A stretch of DNA of 64,000 nt from Lentzea albidocapillata. Lineage in GTDB: Bacteria; Actinomycetota; Actinomycetes; Mycobacteriales; Pseudonocardiaceae. Under the pieces are notes generated by a model. The model made no database searches, had not been told where the DNA came from, and saw only the letters and a list, made by a program, of their open reading frames with translations. The position numbers and the translations under genes were made by a program. The DNA lies in assembly GCF_000719115.1 (NCBI RefSeq), contig NZ_JOEA01000008.1, positions 280,145 through 344,144 on the forward strand. The letters run 5' to 3'. Shown here piece after piece: positions 1 to 9,225 of the stretch (within the stretch, counting starts at the first letter, position 1; each line of letters begins with the position of its first letter).

Positions 1-707
1 CGACCGCTGCATCGGTCGAGAACCTGCAGTTGTTGCGATCAGGTGAAGCCCAGCTCGCGCTGTCCTCTTTGGACCCCATCGACGTCCCGCAGAGCGTCCG
101 CGCGGTCGGCCGGCTCTACGACAGCTTCATGCAGATCGCGGTCCCGGCGGGGTCGCCGATCCACACCTTCGGCGATCTCGCCGGCAAGCGGATCTCGTTG
201 GGCCCCATCGGTTCCGGCACGGAGTTCACCGCCGAGCGGATGCTGGAGTTCTTCGGCCTGTCCGCAATGGACGAACGCATGGCGCACGCCGAGGCGTCCC
301 GGCGCGTCGCGAACGGGTCACTGGACGCGATGCTGGCGCTGACCGGCATCCCGACGCCCGCGATCACCGATCTGCAGGGCAACGTGCGGCTGGTCAACAT
401 CCCGCTGGAGGCGGTCAAGCTCGCCGAGAAGTACAAGGGCCCCTACATCCCGGCGACGATCCCCAGCACCACCTACGAGGACGTGCCGGCGAACCAGACG
501 TTCGCGGTGCCGAACCTGTTGCTGGCGCGCGAGTCACTGAGCGCGGACGTCGTGGAGGTCGTGGCGCGCACGGTGTTCACCGAGACCGCGCGGATCGTGG
601 AGGGCCACCCGGAGGCGTCGCGGATCAACGTCCGCACCGGCATCGCGACCGGCCTCGTTCCGCTGCACGACGGCGCTATGCGCTGGTTCCGTTCCGTGAA
701 GCGCTGA
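1..707 (+). CDS. TAXI family TRAP transporter solute-binding protein (3' part)
   Basis: This is the C-terminal part of a TAXI-type periplasmic-binding protein, the extracytoplasmic receptor of a TRAP uptake system. The reading frame is open from base 3, so the true start, signal peptide and any TRAP permease lie to the left of the window. The first visible residues (ASVENLQLLRSGEAQLAL) and the later DLAGKRISLGPIGSGTEFTA segment are typical of the family. The ligand cannot be told; family members bind glutamate or other organic acids. The last 32 bases overlap the end of the convergent histidine kinase gene. Confidence 0.8.
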   Translation, partial: TAASVENLQLLRSGEAQLALSSLDPIDVPQSVRAVGRLYDSFMQIAVPAGSPIHTFGDLAGKRISLGPIGSGTEFTAERMLEFFGLSAMDERMAHAEASRRVANGSLDAMLALTGIPTPAITDLQGNVRLVNIPLEAVKLAEKYKGPYIPATIPSTTYEDVPANQTFAVPNLLLARESLSADVVEVVARTVFTETARIVEGHPEASRINVRTGIATGLVPLHDGAMRWFRSVKR

Positions 708-2094
708 GAGCGACCTTCACGTCCAGTCCCGGGTCCGCGTCGTGCAGGGTGAGCGTGCCGCCGGCCGACTCGATCAGCTCGGCGCAGATCGCGAGCCCCA
801 TCCCGGTGCCCGCGATGTTCTGGTGCTTGGTCGCGCGCCAGAACCGCTGCAGCGCGAGCTCGCGTTCCTCGGCGCTCAGGCCGTCGCCGTTGTCGACGAC
901 GTGCAGCTCACCGTGCTTGCCGATGATCGTGATCTCGGTGGCGTTGGCGAGCCGGATGGCGTTGCTGACGAGCTCGTCGAGCACGCTGCCAAGGCCGCCG
1001 GGCGGTTCCTGCATGGTGAGGCCCGCCGGCACGTCGATCTTCAGCGTGACACCGGACCGGCTCGCGAGCGCCTGCCAGGCCGCCCGGTGCGTCGTGAGCA
1101 GCTGGTCGATCTCGACAGGCTCGGTCTGCCGCGCGCTGTCGAGCCGGGTCGCGGCGAGCAGTGTGTCGAGCACGCGCCCCATCTCCTCGGCCTCCTCGAC
1201 CGCGATCTGGTGCGCTTCCCGCGCGAGTTCGCCGTCCACGTGCGGTTCGAGGTTGTCCACGGCGAGCCGGAGACTCGCCAGCGGGTTCCGCAGCTGGTGC
1301 GACGCGTCGGCCACGAACGCCTTCTGCCTGTTCAGGGCTTTGCCGACGACGTCGACCATGGTGTTGAAGCTGCGCGCGAGCCTTCGGAGCTCCTGCGGCC
1401 CGCCGACCTCGTCCGCCCGCACGTCCAGGTTGCCCGCGGCCACGGCGGCGGTGGCCTCGTCGAGCCTGCCGACCGGCCTGAGCACCCACCGCGACATGGG
1501 CCAGGCGGCGGCGACCACGGCCAGCATCGGCGCGAGCCCGGCCAGCGCCATCAGCCCCCACTGCCGCAGCACCTCGGTCCGCAGGCCCCGCGTCTGCGAG
1601 ATGGTGACGACCGCGGCCACCACCTCACTGTCCCGCCCGACCGGCTCGACGACGACCATCGGCCCGGTGCGCCACGGCCAGCCCGTGTACTCGGGCTCGG
1701 GCCGCACGCCGCCGTTCAGCGCCGTGTTCAGCGACTTCGTGACCTCGCCGTCGCTGCTGGGATCGAACCCCTGCCGTGATGCCAGCAGGATCCGCTTGTC
1801 GGCGCTGACCAGCGCGACCGGGATGTCGTAGAGGTTGTCGTAGCGCTGGATCTCCTGGCTCAGGGCCTCCAGCCGGTCCGACTGCAACGCGCTCTCGCCG
1901 AGCGCGGCGAACCTGCTCGCGTCGCTGAGGCGGTCGAGGTAGGTCGTCTGGGTCTCACGCTGCACGACTGCGGACGCCAAGGGGATGCCGAGCGCCGCGA
2001 CCAGGGCGACGAGCAGCGGAACTGTGATGACGAGCAGTCGGCGGAGCATCGGTTGTGATTGTTCCGCAACGGCCTGTGGATGTCTCTCGGACAC
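676..2094 (-). CDS. Two-component sensor histidine kinase
   Basis: Membrane sensor kinase of 472 aa that should phosphorylate the response regulator encoded just upstream. It has TM segments at about residues 18-43 and 180-200 flanking an extracytoplasmic sensor region of about 135 residues. A HAMP linker follows (about 200-252), then a HisKA domain with phospho-acceptor His266 in DASHQLRNPLASLR. The HATPase domain carries the N box (LDELVSNAIRLA), the DNGDG box and the GTGMGLAI box. The start is GTG, 3 nt after the regulator's stop, so the pair is co-transcribed. The signal sensed is unknown. Confidence 0.9.
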   Translation of the reverse strand: MSERHPQAVAEQSQPMLRRLLVITVPLLVALVAALGIPLASAVVQRETQTTYLDRLSDASRFAALGESALQSDRLEALSQEIQRYDNLYDIPVALVSADKRILLASRQGFDPSSDGEVTKSLNTALNGGVRPEPEYTGWPWRTGPMVVVEPVGRDSEVVAAVVTISQTRGLRTEVLRQWGLMALAGLAPMLAVVAAAWPMSRWVLRPVGRLDEATAAVAAGNLDVRADEVGGPQELRRLARSFNTMVDVVGKALNRQKAFVADASHQLRNPLASLRLAVDNLEPHVDGELAREAHQIAVEEAEEMGRVLDTLLAATRLDSARQTEPVEIDQLLTTHRAAWQALASRSGVTLKIDVPAGLTMQEPPGGLGSVLDELVSNAIRLANATEITIIGKHGELHVVDNGDGLSAEERELALQRFWRATKHQNIAGTGMGLAICAELIESAGGTLTLHDADPGLDVKVALSASRNGTSA

Positions 2095-2097
2095 TCG

Positions 2098-2760
2098 TCA
2101 CGCGACGAGCCGGTAACCCACTCCCCTGACCGTCTCGATCTTGACGTGGCCGCCGAGCTTGCCGCGCAACGCCGCGATGTGCGTGTCGAGGGTCCGCGAC
2201 GGCGCCTCCCAGTGTGCCTGCCACACCTGGTCCACGATGAAGTCGCGGCTCACCACCTCGCCCTTGCGGGTCGCGAGGAGCGCGAGGAGGTCGAACTCCT
2301 TGCGCGTCAGCGAGAGCGGCTCACCGTCCAATGTCGCGACCCGCGTCGAGGCGATGATCCGCAGTGGACCGATCTGGATCGGCCCCTCGGTTTCCGGCTC
2401 CGCACGGTGCGTGCGCGTCCTCCTGAGGACGGCCTCGATCCGGGCGAGGAGCTCGGACGTGCCGAACGGCTTCACCACGTAGTCGTCGGCCCCGGCCCGC
2501 AGGCCGAGCACGCGTTCACGTTCCTCACCGCGCGCGGTCACCGTGATGACGGCGGTGCCCGGCCGGTGCCGCAACTCGCGCAGCACGTCCAGGCCGTCGC
2601 CGTCGGGCAGGCCGAGGTCGAGCAGCACCACGTCGGCGGGCGCGGCACGCAGCGCGTCGGCGGCCGTGGCCACCCGATGCACCTCGTAGCCCGCGTGCCG
2701 CAGCGCGGTCAGCAGGCCTCGGGCCACCCGGTCGTCATCCTCGACGACGAGCACGCGCAC
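2098..2760 (-). CDS. OmpR/PhoB-family response regulator
   Basis: DNA-binding response regulator of 220 aa. The receiver domain (about 1-115) has the acidic pocket VEDDD at residues 7-10, the phospho-acceptor Asp48 in LLDLGLP and the conserved lysine in VVKPFG. A winged-helix output domain (about 128-218) ends in GVGYRLVA. The start is GTG, 3 nt after the lgt stop codon, and the kinase gene follows after 3 nt. The unit is therefore lgt-regulator-kinase. Targets are unknown. Confidence 0.92.
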   Translation of the reverse strand: MRVLVVEDDDRVARGLLTALRHAGYEVHRVATAADALRAAPADVVLLDLGLPDGDGLDVLRELRHRPGTAVITVTARGEERERVLGLRAGADDYVVKPFGTSELLARIEAVLRRTRTHRAEPETEGPIQIGPLRIIASTRVATLDGEPLSLTRKEFDLLALLATRKGEVVSRDFIVDQVWQAHWEAPSRTLDTHIAALRGKLGGHVKIETVRGVGYRLVA

Positions 2761-2763
2761 AGA

Positions 2764-3777
2764 TCACTCCGGTTTGACGGATTCCGGGGAGTTCTTGCTG
2801 TCCTTCTCGGCGGCGTCGTCCTCGCTGTCCGCGGCGACGCTCTTGTCCTCCACGGCTTCCGCTTCGGTCGCTTCCGCCGTTTCCGCCACGGGATCTCCGT
2901 CGGTGCTGCGCAACGCGGCGACGTCCTCACGCTCACCGCGGGACTTGGCGATGATGAAGTACGCGACCGCTCCGATGAACACGATCGCCGACACGAACAC
3001 GTTCACGCGCGTGCCGAAGACCAGCGTCGCCTCGTCGGTGCGCATGAGCTCGATCCAGAACCGGCCGGCCGTGTAGCCCGCGACGTAGAGCGCGAAGACC
3101 CGTCCGTGGCCCAGCCGGAACTTCCGGTCCGCCCACACGATCAGCAGCGCCACACCGAGGCACCACAGCAGCTCGTAGAGGAACGTCGGGTGCACGATCT
3201 GGATCGGCGTGTGGTCGGTCGCGACACCGGCGAGCAGGTCCTCGCGCTTGTCCGGCGTGACGCGGCGGTAGATCTCCAGCCCCCACGGCAGCGTCGTGTC
3301 GCCGCCGTAGAGCTCCTGGTTGAAGTAGTTGCCGAGCCGCCCGATGCCCTGCGCGACCACGATGCCGGGCGCGAGCGCATCCGCCATCGCGGGCAGCGGA
3401 ATGCCCCTGCGGCGGCACGCGATCCAGGCACCGACGGCACCGAGCGCGATGGCACCCCAGATGCCGAGGCCACCGTTCCAGATCTCCAGCGCCTTGAGCG
3501 GGTTCTTGCCCGGCCCGAAGTACTTATCGTTGTCGGTGATGACGTGGTACAGCCGACCGCCGACGAGGCCGAACGGCACCGCCCACACGGCGATGTCCGT
3601 GACCTCGCCCTTTATACCGCCGCGTGCGACCCAGCGGCGCTCACCCCACCAGATCGCGGTGACGATGCCGGCGATGATGCACAGTGCATAGGCCCTGATG
3701 GGGACCGGACCGAGGTACCAAACACCGCGGTCGGGACTCGGGATCGTGGCCAGAAGGGCGTCCAACACGGCGCCCAC
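2764..3777 (-). CDS. lgt: Prolipoprotein diacylglyceryl transferase
   Basis: Integral membrane enzyme that transfers diacylglycerol from phosphatidylglycerol to the lipobox cysteine of prolipoproteins, the first step of lipoprotein maturation. Family signatures are present: GGRLYHVITD, WNGGLGIWG, RLGNYFNQELYGG and the C-terminal GRFWIELMRTDE. The protein has 337 aa, longer than the bacterial norm of about 260-290. The excess is an acidic Ala/Glu/Ser/Lys tail of roughly 50 residues, a feature often seen in actinobacteria. In related genomes lgt follows trpA directly; here a monooxygenase and a Uma2 gene lie between. The start is GTG. Confidence 0.95.
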   Translation of the reverse strand: MGAVLDALLATIPSPDRGVWYLGPVPIRAYALCIIAGIVTAIWWGERRWVARGGIKGEVTDIAVWAVPFGLVGGRLYHVITDNDKYFGPGKNPLKALEIWNGGLGIWGAIALGAVGAWIACRRRGIPLPAMADALAPGIVVAQGIGRLGNYFNQELYGGDTTLPWGLEIYRRVTPDKREDLLAGVATDHTPIQIVHPTFLYELLWCLGVALLIVWADRKFRLGHGRVFALYVAGYTAGRFWIELMRTDEATLVFGTRVNVFVSAIVFIGAVAYFIIAKSRGEREDVAALRSTDGDPVAETAEATEAEAVEDKSVAADSEDDAAEKDSKNSPESVKPE

Positions 3778-4262
3778 CGTACCGGTCGGCCTGTGAGCGT
3801 CCCGTGGGGGCGCACGATCGTTATCGAGCCCGAACCCTGTCGGTGCCGATCACTAGAATAGAAATTGGGGGTACCCGGCCTGGCGCGTGTGTGTGGTAGC
3901 TGCGCATAGGCGCGTTGAGCTCGCCTTCCGGGACGCCCGGCTGCGCGCCTGCGATCCGCCGGTCAGACGGTGGAACGGTGCCCGTTCATCCACCTTCGAC
4001 TGTCTGCCCAGCGGGGCCGAACTCGCGATCCTGGGGCGTTCGTGATCGCGGAGACCAGGCTGGGATCGCGGACGCTTCCCCGATCCGAAGCTGCTTCGCC
4101 CACCGCAGAGTTCGAGCGCCGCGCCAGGCCACTGTGACCAACTGCCGCTCGCGGCCTGCGTGGACCGGGCCTCAAGGTCGCGGATCCGCGACCTCAGGGG
4201 GTTCGTGATCGCTGAACCGCAATACTCGGACGCGGTCTGGGCGGACTCGTGAAAGGTCGGAC
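3778..4262. other. 485-bp gap between lgt and the flavin monooxygenase
   Basis: I see no convincing gene here. Open frames in the gap are low-complexity Arg/Ser/Pro runs with no recognisable domain. The lgt promoter is probably in the AT-rich patch near 3850-3870, where the minus strand reads TATTCT about 75 nt before the lgt start. The far end holds a perfect 20-bp palindrome, listed separately. Confidence 0.6.
4175..4194. promoter_or_regulatory. Perfect 20-bp palindrome upstream of the monooxygenase
   Basis: AGGTCGCGGATCCGCGACCT is its own reverse complement over all 20 bases with no spacer. It lies 68 bp before the ATG of the monooxygenase gene. This is the shape of a dimeric repressor operator. 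A cruciform or read-through hairpin is possible, but the lack of a loop makes a terminator unlikely. No regulator gene adjoins it. Confidence 0.5.
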
Positions 4263-5411
4263 ATGACGGTCCTGGTGGTCGGCGGCGGTATCGGCGGGCT
4301 GGCGACGGCACTCGGGCTCGCGCGGGCCGGGGTGCGGGTGACGGTGCTCGAGGCCGCGGCGGCGTTCGAGGAGATCGGCGCCGGCATCCAGGTCGGGCCC
4401 AACGGGTTCCGCATGCTCGACTCGCTGGGCGTGGGTGCCGCGGTGCGGGCTCGGGCCGTGCACGTGGACGAGTTGCGGTTGCGGTGCGGGGTGTCCGGGC
4501 GGCAGATCGCCGGATTGCCGATCGACGCGGGCTTTCGGGAGCGGTTCGGCACCTATGCGGTGGTGCACCGCAACGACGTGCTCGCGCCGTTGCTCGACGC
4601 CTGCCGGCACGACAAGCGGATCAACCTCCGGGTGAGCAGTGGCGTCGAGGCCTACGCGCAGGACGCTGACGGAGTCACGGCGGTGCTGCGGTCGGGCGAC
4701 GTCGTGCGCGGGGAGGCACTGATCGGTGCCGACGGGCTGCGGTCGGCGGTGCGACGGCAGCTCGTGGGCGACGGGGATCCGCAGGTGTCCGGGCACACGA
4801 CGTTCCGCGCGGTCATTCCCTCGCGGAACGTGCCGCAGTCGCTGAAGGAGAACGTCGTCACGCTGTGGGCGGGGCCGCGCTACCACGTCGTTTGGTACGT
4901 GATCGCCGGCGGACGGTACGTGAACCTCGTGGCAACCGCGGACAACGCGGCCACGGAGCCCATGAACGGCAAGCCCGTCGAACACACCGAGGTGATGAAG
5001 CACTTCACGCCGTTGTGCGACGACGCGACTCGGATCATGGAACTCGCCGACGAGTGGCGTGCGTGGGTGCTGTGCGACCGCACGCCGATCACGAACTGGC
5101 AGGACTCACGCGTCGTGCTGCTCGGGGACGCCGCCCATCCCGTGCTGCAGTACGCCGCGCAGGGCGCCTGTCAGGCGTTGGAGGACGCTGTCTGCCTCTC
5201 CTCCGTCTTCGATCCTCAGGACGTGGCCGGCTCTTTTGCGCGGTACGTGACGCTCCGCTCGGAGCGCACCGCGCGCGTCCACCACGCCTCGAGGTCGATG
5301 GGTCTGGAGGTCTACCACCCTGTCGGCGGTGCGGCTGCGGCCCGTGACGCGATGTTCGCCTCGTGGACCGTGGCCGACCTGCACGAACGGCTGGAGTGGC
5401 TCTACGGCTAG
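4263..5411 (+). CDS. FAD-dependent aromatic monooxygenase (salicylate / 3-hydroxybenzoate hydroxylase-like)
   Basis: Group A flavoprotein monooxygenase of 382 aa, the class that uses NAD(P)H and O2 to hydroxylate phenolic substrates. The dinucleotide-binding GGGIGG is at residues 7-12. The DG motif follows in LIGADGLRSAVR, and the second FAD motif is LLGDAAHPVLQYAAQGACQALEDA (GD...P). Length and sequence style fit salicylate hydroxylase or 3-hydroxybenzoate 6-hydroxylase relatives; the substrate is not determinable. No ring-cleavage genes adjoin it. The stop overlaps the end of the convergent Uma2 gene by 4 nt. It is part of an insertion between lgt and trpA. Confidence 0.85.
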   Translation: MTVLVVGGGIGGLATALGLARAGVRVTVLEAAAAFEEIGAGIQVGPNGFRMLDSLGVGAAVRARAVHVDELRLRCGVSGRQIAGLPIDAGFRERFGTYAVVHRNDVLAPLLDACRHDKRINLRVSSGVEAYAQDADGVTAVLRSGDVVRGEALIGADGLRSAVRRQLVGDGDPQVSGHTTFRAVIPSRNVPQSLKENVVTLWAGPRYHVVWYVIAGGRYVNLVATADNAATEPMNGKPVEHTEVMKHFTPLCDDATRIMELADEWRAWVLCDRTPITNWQDSRVVLLGDAAHPVLQYAAQGACQALEDAVCLSSVFDPQDVAGSFARYVTLRSERTARVHHASRSMGLEVYHPVGGAAAARDAMFASWTVADLHERLEWLYG

Positions 5412-5974
5412 GACGGCAGCTCGATCGTGACCGGGAACGGCCGGTCGAACGTCAGCACGCCGGCCTCACTGCGCGCGATCTCGACGTATTCACCTTCTTC
5501 GTTGAGTTCGAGCAGCGTCGCCTCGACAACCTTCTTCGACGGGTCGACGATCAAGTAGTAGGGAACTGCGGCTTCCGCATACACATGACGCTTGAGCACC
5601 AGGTCGTTCATTCGCGTGCTCTTGGAGAGCACCTCGCCTGCCAGCACAAGGTTCGACACCGGGAACGTGATGTCTGCATCACATGGCTTCACCACTGTGA
5701 AGTCCGGGATCAGCAAGCGGCCGGTCGACAGCGAGACGTTGAGCTCGACAGTCGCCTCGAACTGCGCCGGACATGCGCGATCCAGCGCAACGAACACTTT
5801 GCCTACTAGCCGCTGGTGCCGGTAACTCCCCAGCGGGCTCACGAGAAGCATCCCGTCGACGAGTTCGATGCGTTGACTGTGATCTTCCGGCAATGCGAGG
5901 ACGTCTTTGAGCGTCCAAGGCCCTTCGTGGTTGGGCAGCAGGAAATCGGACTGAACTTCGGCTGGCGCCGCCAC
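5408..5974 (-). CDS. Uma2 family putative endonuclease (DUF820)
   Basis: Protein of 188 aa with the restriction-endonuclease-like fold of the Uma2/DUF820 family. The PD-(D/E)xK-type core is visible: IPDFTVVKP, then AGEVLSKSTRMNDLVLKRHVYAEA, then PYYLIVDP. Cellular roles of this family are largely unknown; it is abundant in cyanobacteria and actinomycetes. The GTG start is preceded by an unusually strong ribosome site, GGAGGTGAT, which decides the start. The gene looks less GC-rich than its neighbours, which suggests recent acquisition (an impression, not computed). Confidence 0.82.
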   Translation of the reverse strand: MAAPAEVQSDFLLPNHEGPWTLKDVLALPEDHSQRIELVDGMLLVSPLGSYRHQRLVGKVFVALDRACPAQFEATVELNVSLSTGRLLIPDFTVVKPCDADITFPVSNLVLAGEVLSKSTRMNDLVLKRHVYAEAAVPYYLIVDPSKKVVEATLLELNEEGEYVEIARSEAGVLTFDRPFPVTIELPS

Positions 5975-6281
5975 TGGGCATCACCTCCGTTGACCGCCTG
6001 CGTACCACCAGTGTGGCACGTCGAGCGGATGGCTGGCTTGTGCATGAACCCAACGATCGCAGCTCAGACCGACGGTCGAACGGGGTTTTGACCCCAATCG
6101 ACTCAGGATTCACTCGATCAGGTGTTCGAATCTATGTCATGCTCTTGGAGGAACGTCAATGACTCCGAAAGGAGGCAAGGCTCCCGAAAACTTCATACCC
6201 GCCATCCCGACAACCACTCGATGGCGAGCACAGTGTTCAACCCGTTCAAAGCAATTCCGCGCCACCCGACAACCAAGAGGT
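5975..6281. other. Intergenic region between the Uma2 gene and the trpA terminator
   Basis: About 300 bp of somewhat AT-richer sequence. It holds only short frames, for example an ATG at 6159 with a good upstream GGAGG, and a roughly 58-codon frame from a GTG at about 6122 to a TGA at 6283. Neither resembles a known protein. I do not call a gene. It may be a remnant from the insertion that separated trpA from lgt. Confidence 0.45.
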
Positions 6282-6307
6282 GAAGCCGCCGCTGCAGAGG
6301 CGGCTTC
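6282..6307. repeat. Hairpin with 9-bp arms
   Basis: GAAGCCGCC and GGCGGCTTC form perfect arms around an 8-nt loop. It lies just beyond the trpA terminator and may be a backup terminator or insulator. Confidence 0.45.
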
Positions 6308-6324
6308 TCAAGCAGCGCAAAGCA

Positions 6325-6354
6325 AAACCGCCCGGCCGGCAGGCCGAGCGGCTT
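6325..6354 (-). terminator. trp operon terminator
   Basis: On the minus strand AAGCCGCTCGGCC pairs with GGCCGGGCGGTTT around a TGCC loop. The stem is 13 bp with two G-T pairs and a T-rich exit. It lies 18 bp past the trpA stop codon, where a rho-independent terminator is expected. Confidence 0.75.
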
Positions 6355-6371
6355 CACGGAGCAAAGGAGGT

Positions 6372-7160
6372 TCAGACGGGAGCGACAGCCGATCGCACAC
6401 CCTTGGCGAGGTCAGCGGCCAGCGCACGCACCGCGGCGTCGCTCTCACCTGCGGCCGTCACGAACGCCGACCCGACGATGACGCCGTCCGCGAACCCGGC
6501 GATCTCGGCGGCCTGCGCACCCGACCGCACACCCAGCCCGACACCGATGGGCAGCGTGGTGTGCTCGCGAACCCGCGCGACGAGAGCGGGAGCGGCGGAC
6601 GACACGACGTCACGGGCGCCCGTGACGCCCATGACCGCGGTGGCGTAGAGGAACCCGGACGAGGCACGCGCGGTCATCGCGATGCGCTCCTCGGTCGACG
6701 ACGGCGCCACCAGGAAGGTGCGGTCGAGGCCGTGCGCGGCCGAAGCCGCCATCCAGTCCTCGGCCTCGTCCGGCACGAGGTCGGGCGTGATGATGCCGAG
6801 CCCACCGGCGGCGGCGAGGTCGCGCGCGAACGCGTCGACGCCGTAGCGCAGCACCGGGTTCCAGTACGTCATCACGACCGCACGCCCACCGGCGTCGGAC
6901 ACGGCAGCCACCACGTCGAACAGGTCCCGCACGCGGAAGCCCGCGGACAGTGCCTGCTCGGCGGCGGCCTGGATCGTCGGGCCGTCCATCACCGGGTCGG
7001 AGAACGGCAGGCCGACCTCGACCAGATCGCATCCTGACTCGATCATCGAACGGAGGTGGTCCTTGGAACCCTCGACCGTGGGGAAACCCGCGGGCAGGTA
7101 GCCGATCAGCGCGGCACGCGACTCGGCCCGCGCGGTGGCGAACACGTCAGACAACGACAT
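6372..7160 (-). CDS. trpA: Tryptophan synthase alpha chain
   Basis: Cleaves indole-3-glycerol phosphate to indole and glyceraldehyde-3-phosphate and passes indole to TrpB. It is a TIM-barrel protein of 262 aa. The catalytic Glu and Asp lie in the conserved block DLVEVGLPFSDPVMDGP, and phosphate-binding glycines are near GVGLGVRSGAQ. The start overlaps the trpB stop by one base, so translation is coupled. It is the last gene of the trp unit and is followed by a clear terminator. Confidence 0.97.
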   Translation of the reverse strand: MSLSDVFATARAESRAALIGYLPAGFPTVEGSKDHLRSMIESGCDLVEVGLPFSDPVMDGPTIQAAAEQALSAGFRVRDLFDVVAAVSDAGGRAVVMTYWNPVLRYGVDAFARDLAAAGGLGIITPDLVPDEAEDWMAASAAHGLDRTFLVAPSSTEERIAMTARASSGFLYATAVMGVTGARDVVSSAAPALVARVREHTTLPIGVGLGVRSGAQAAEIAGFADGVIVGSAFVTAAGESDAAVRALAADLAKGVRSAVAPV

Positions 7161-8380
7161 CAGGCCTGTCCCCCGTCAGCGAGGCCGAAGTACTTCACGG
7201 CCGTGTCCATGTCCTTGTCACCGCGGCCGGAGAGGTTCACGACCAGGAGTCCGTCCGGTCCCAGCGACGGTCCGAGCTTCAGCGCGCCCGCGAGCGCGTG
7301 CGAGGACTCGATCGCCGGGATGATGCCCTCGGTGCGCGAGAGCAGGGCGAACGCCTCCATGGCCTCGGCGTCGGTGACCGGGAAGTACTCGGCGCGGCCG
7401 ATGTCCTTCAGGTGCGAGTGCTCGGGACCCACGCCGGGGTAGTCGAGGCCGGCGGAGATCGAGTGCGCCTCGGTGATCTGGCCGTCCTCGTCCTGCATGA
7501 CGTACGACATCGCGCCGTGCAGGGAACCGGGCGTGCCCGCCGTCAGCGTCGCGCCGTGGCTGCCGCTGTCCAGGCCGGAGCCGCCGGGCTCGACACCGAC
7601 CAGGCGGACGTCCGCGTCGTCGATGAAGCCGTGGAAGATGCCGATCGCGTTCGAGCCGCCACCGACACAGGCGACGACGGCGTCGGGCAGCCGCCCGGCC
7701 TTCTCGAGGATCTGCTCGCGCGCCTCGATGCCGATGATCCGGTGGAAGTCGCGGACCAGCAGCGGGAACGGGTGCGGCCCCGCGGCGGTGCCGAGCAGGT
7801 AGTGGGTGTCGTCGACGTTGGCGACCCAGTCGCGCAACGCCTCGTTGATCGCGTCCTTCAGGGTGCGCGACCCGGACTTCACCGGGATGACCTCGGCGCC
7901 CAGCAGACGCATGCGGGCGACGTTGAGCGACTGGCGCTCGGTGTCGACCTCGCCCATGTAGACGACGCAGTCGAGGCCGAGGAGCGCGCACGCGGTCGCC
8001 GTCGCCACGCCGTGCTGGCCGGCGCCGGTCTCCGCGATCACGCGCTGCTTGCCCATGCGCTTGGTCAGCAACGCCTGGCCGAGCACATTGTTGATCTTGT
8101 GGGAACCCGTGTGGTTGAGGTCCTCACGCTTGAGCCACACCCGCGTACCGGCGTGCTCCGCGAACTTCGGGGCCTCGGTCAGCAGCGACGGACGGCCCGC
8201 GAAGTCCCTCAGGAGGCGCTTGAACTCGTTCACGAACTCCGGGTCGAGCCGCGCCTTGTCGTACTCGGCGGCCAACTCGTCCACCGCGGCGATCAGGGCC
8301 TCCGGGACGAACCGGCCGCCCCACGGGCCGAAGTGGCCACGCGCGTCGGGATCATGCGGTGTGGGCGTGAACTGGCCCAT
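7160..8380 (-). CDS. trpB: Tryptophan synthase beta chain
   Basis: PLP enzyme that condenses indole with serine to make tryptophan. It has 406 aa, the usual length. The PLP lysine is in HTGSHKINN, and the phosphate-cup GGGSNAIG and the C-terminal SGRGDKD are intact. It is transcribed with trpC upstream (35-bp gap) and overlaps trpA. It is the standard TrpB1 form, not the stand-alone TrpB2. Confidence 0.97.
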   Translation of the reverse strand: MGQFTPTPHDPDARGHFGPWGGRFVPEALIAAVDELAAEYDKARLDPEFVNEFKRLLRDFAGRPSLLTEAPKFAEHAGTRVWLKREDLNHTGSHKINNVLGQALLTKRMGKQRVIAETGAGQHGVATATACALLGLDCVVYMGEVDTERQSLNVARMRLLGAEVIPVKSGSRTLKDAINEALRDWVANVDDTHYLLGTAAGPHPFPLLVRDFHRIIGIEAREQILEKAGRLPDAVVACVGGGSNAIGIFHGFIDDADVRLVGVEPGGSGLDSGSHGATLTAGTPGSLHGAMSYVMQDEDGQITEAHSISAGLDYPGVGPEHSHLKDIGRAEYFPVTDAEAMEAFALLSRTEGIIPAIESSHALAGALKLGPSLGPDGLLVVNLSGRGDKDMDTAVKYFGLADGGQA

Positions 8381-8415
8381 CGGGTAACTCCTCTGGCGCT
8401 TGGATCAACCGTGCC

Positions 8416-9225
8416 CTACCGGCTGGGCCGGGGGCACGCGGGGTGTGAGCCCGCGGTCACGAGCTTGTTCACGGCGGCCTTGGGGTCTCCGCTGGTCACC
8501 AGGCTTTCGCCGACGAGCACCGCGTCGGCACCCGCGCCGGCGTACGACATCAGGTCGCCGGGCCCGGTCACACCCGACTCGGCGATCTTGATCGTCTCGA
8601 AGGGTAGACCCGGAGCGATCCTGCCGAAAACGTCTTTGTCGACCTCCAACGTGTGGAGGTTGCGCGCGTTCACGCCGATGACCGATGAACCCGCCTCCAG
8701 CGCGCGGTCGGCCTCCTCGGCCGTGTGCACCTCGACGAGCGCCGTCATGCCGAGCGACTCGACGCGGTCCAGCAGCGACACGAGCGCGTTCTGCTCCAGC
8801 GCGGCCACGATCAGCAGCACCACGTCCGCACCGTGCATACGCGCCTCGTGCACCTGGTACGGCGACACGATGAAGTCCTTGCGCAGCAGCGGGATCTTCA
8901 CCGCCCGGCGCACCGCGTCGAAGTCCGCCAGCGACCCGCCGAAGCGGCGCTGCTCGGTCAGCACGCTGATCACCGACGCGCCGCCCGCCTCGTAGGCGGA
9001 CGCGAGCTCGGCCGGCTCCGGGATCTCCGCCAGTGCGCCCTTGGAGGGGCTGCGGCGCTTGACCTCGGCGATGACACCCACGTTCGGACCGCGCAGCACC
9101 GACAGCACGTCGAGCGGCGGCGAGGCCTTGGCGGCCTGCTCCTTCACGACGGCGAAGGGCAACTTGGCCTCGCGAGCGGCGAGATCCTCACGCACACCTT
9201 CGAGGATCGACTCGAGAACCGTCAC
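8416..9225 (-). CDS. trpC: Indole-3-glycerol phosphate synthase
   Basis: Converts CdRP to indole-3-glycerol phosphate. It is a TIM barrel of 269 aa with the family blocks [21 protein letters not shown] and [13 protein letters not shown] and the phosphate motif ESGV. It is monofunctional with no fused TrpF domain, so the preceding isomerase step must come from PriA. The start is GTG. A 132-bp gap separates it from the upstream membrane gene and contains G/C-rich inverted repeats that could form an attenuator-like structure. Confidence 0.96.
   Translation of the reverse strand: MTVLESILEGVREDLAAREAKLPFAVVKEQAAKASPPLDVLSVLRGPNVGVIAEVKRRSPSKGALAEIPEPAELASAYEAGGASVISVLTEQRRFGGSLADFDAVRRAVKIPLLRKDFIVSPYQVHEARMHGADVVLLIVAALEQNALVSLLDRVESLGMTALVEVHTAEEADRALEAGSSVIGVNARNLHTLEVDKDVFGRIAPGLPFETIKIAESGVTGPGDLMSYAGAGADAVLVGESLVTSGDPKAAVNKLVTAGSHPACPRPSR

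Noticed and set aside
3853..4311. 152-codon minus-strand frame between lgt and the monooxygenase
   Set aside because: Low-complexity Arg/Ser/Pro composition, no domain, and it overlaps the monooxygenase start and the 20-bp palindrome.
6159..7037. 292-codon plus-strand frame starting upstream of trpA
   Set aside because: Most of it is antisense to trpA; the first 70 codons cross the terminator hairpins. A good GGAGG near the start is not enough.
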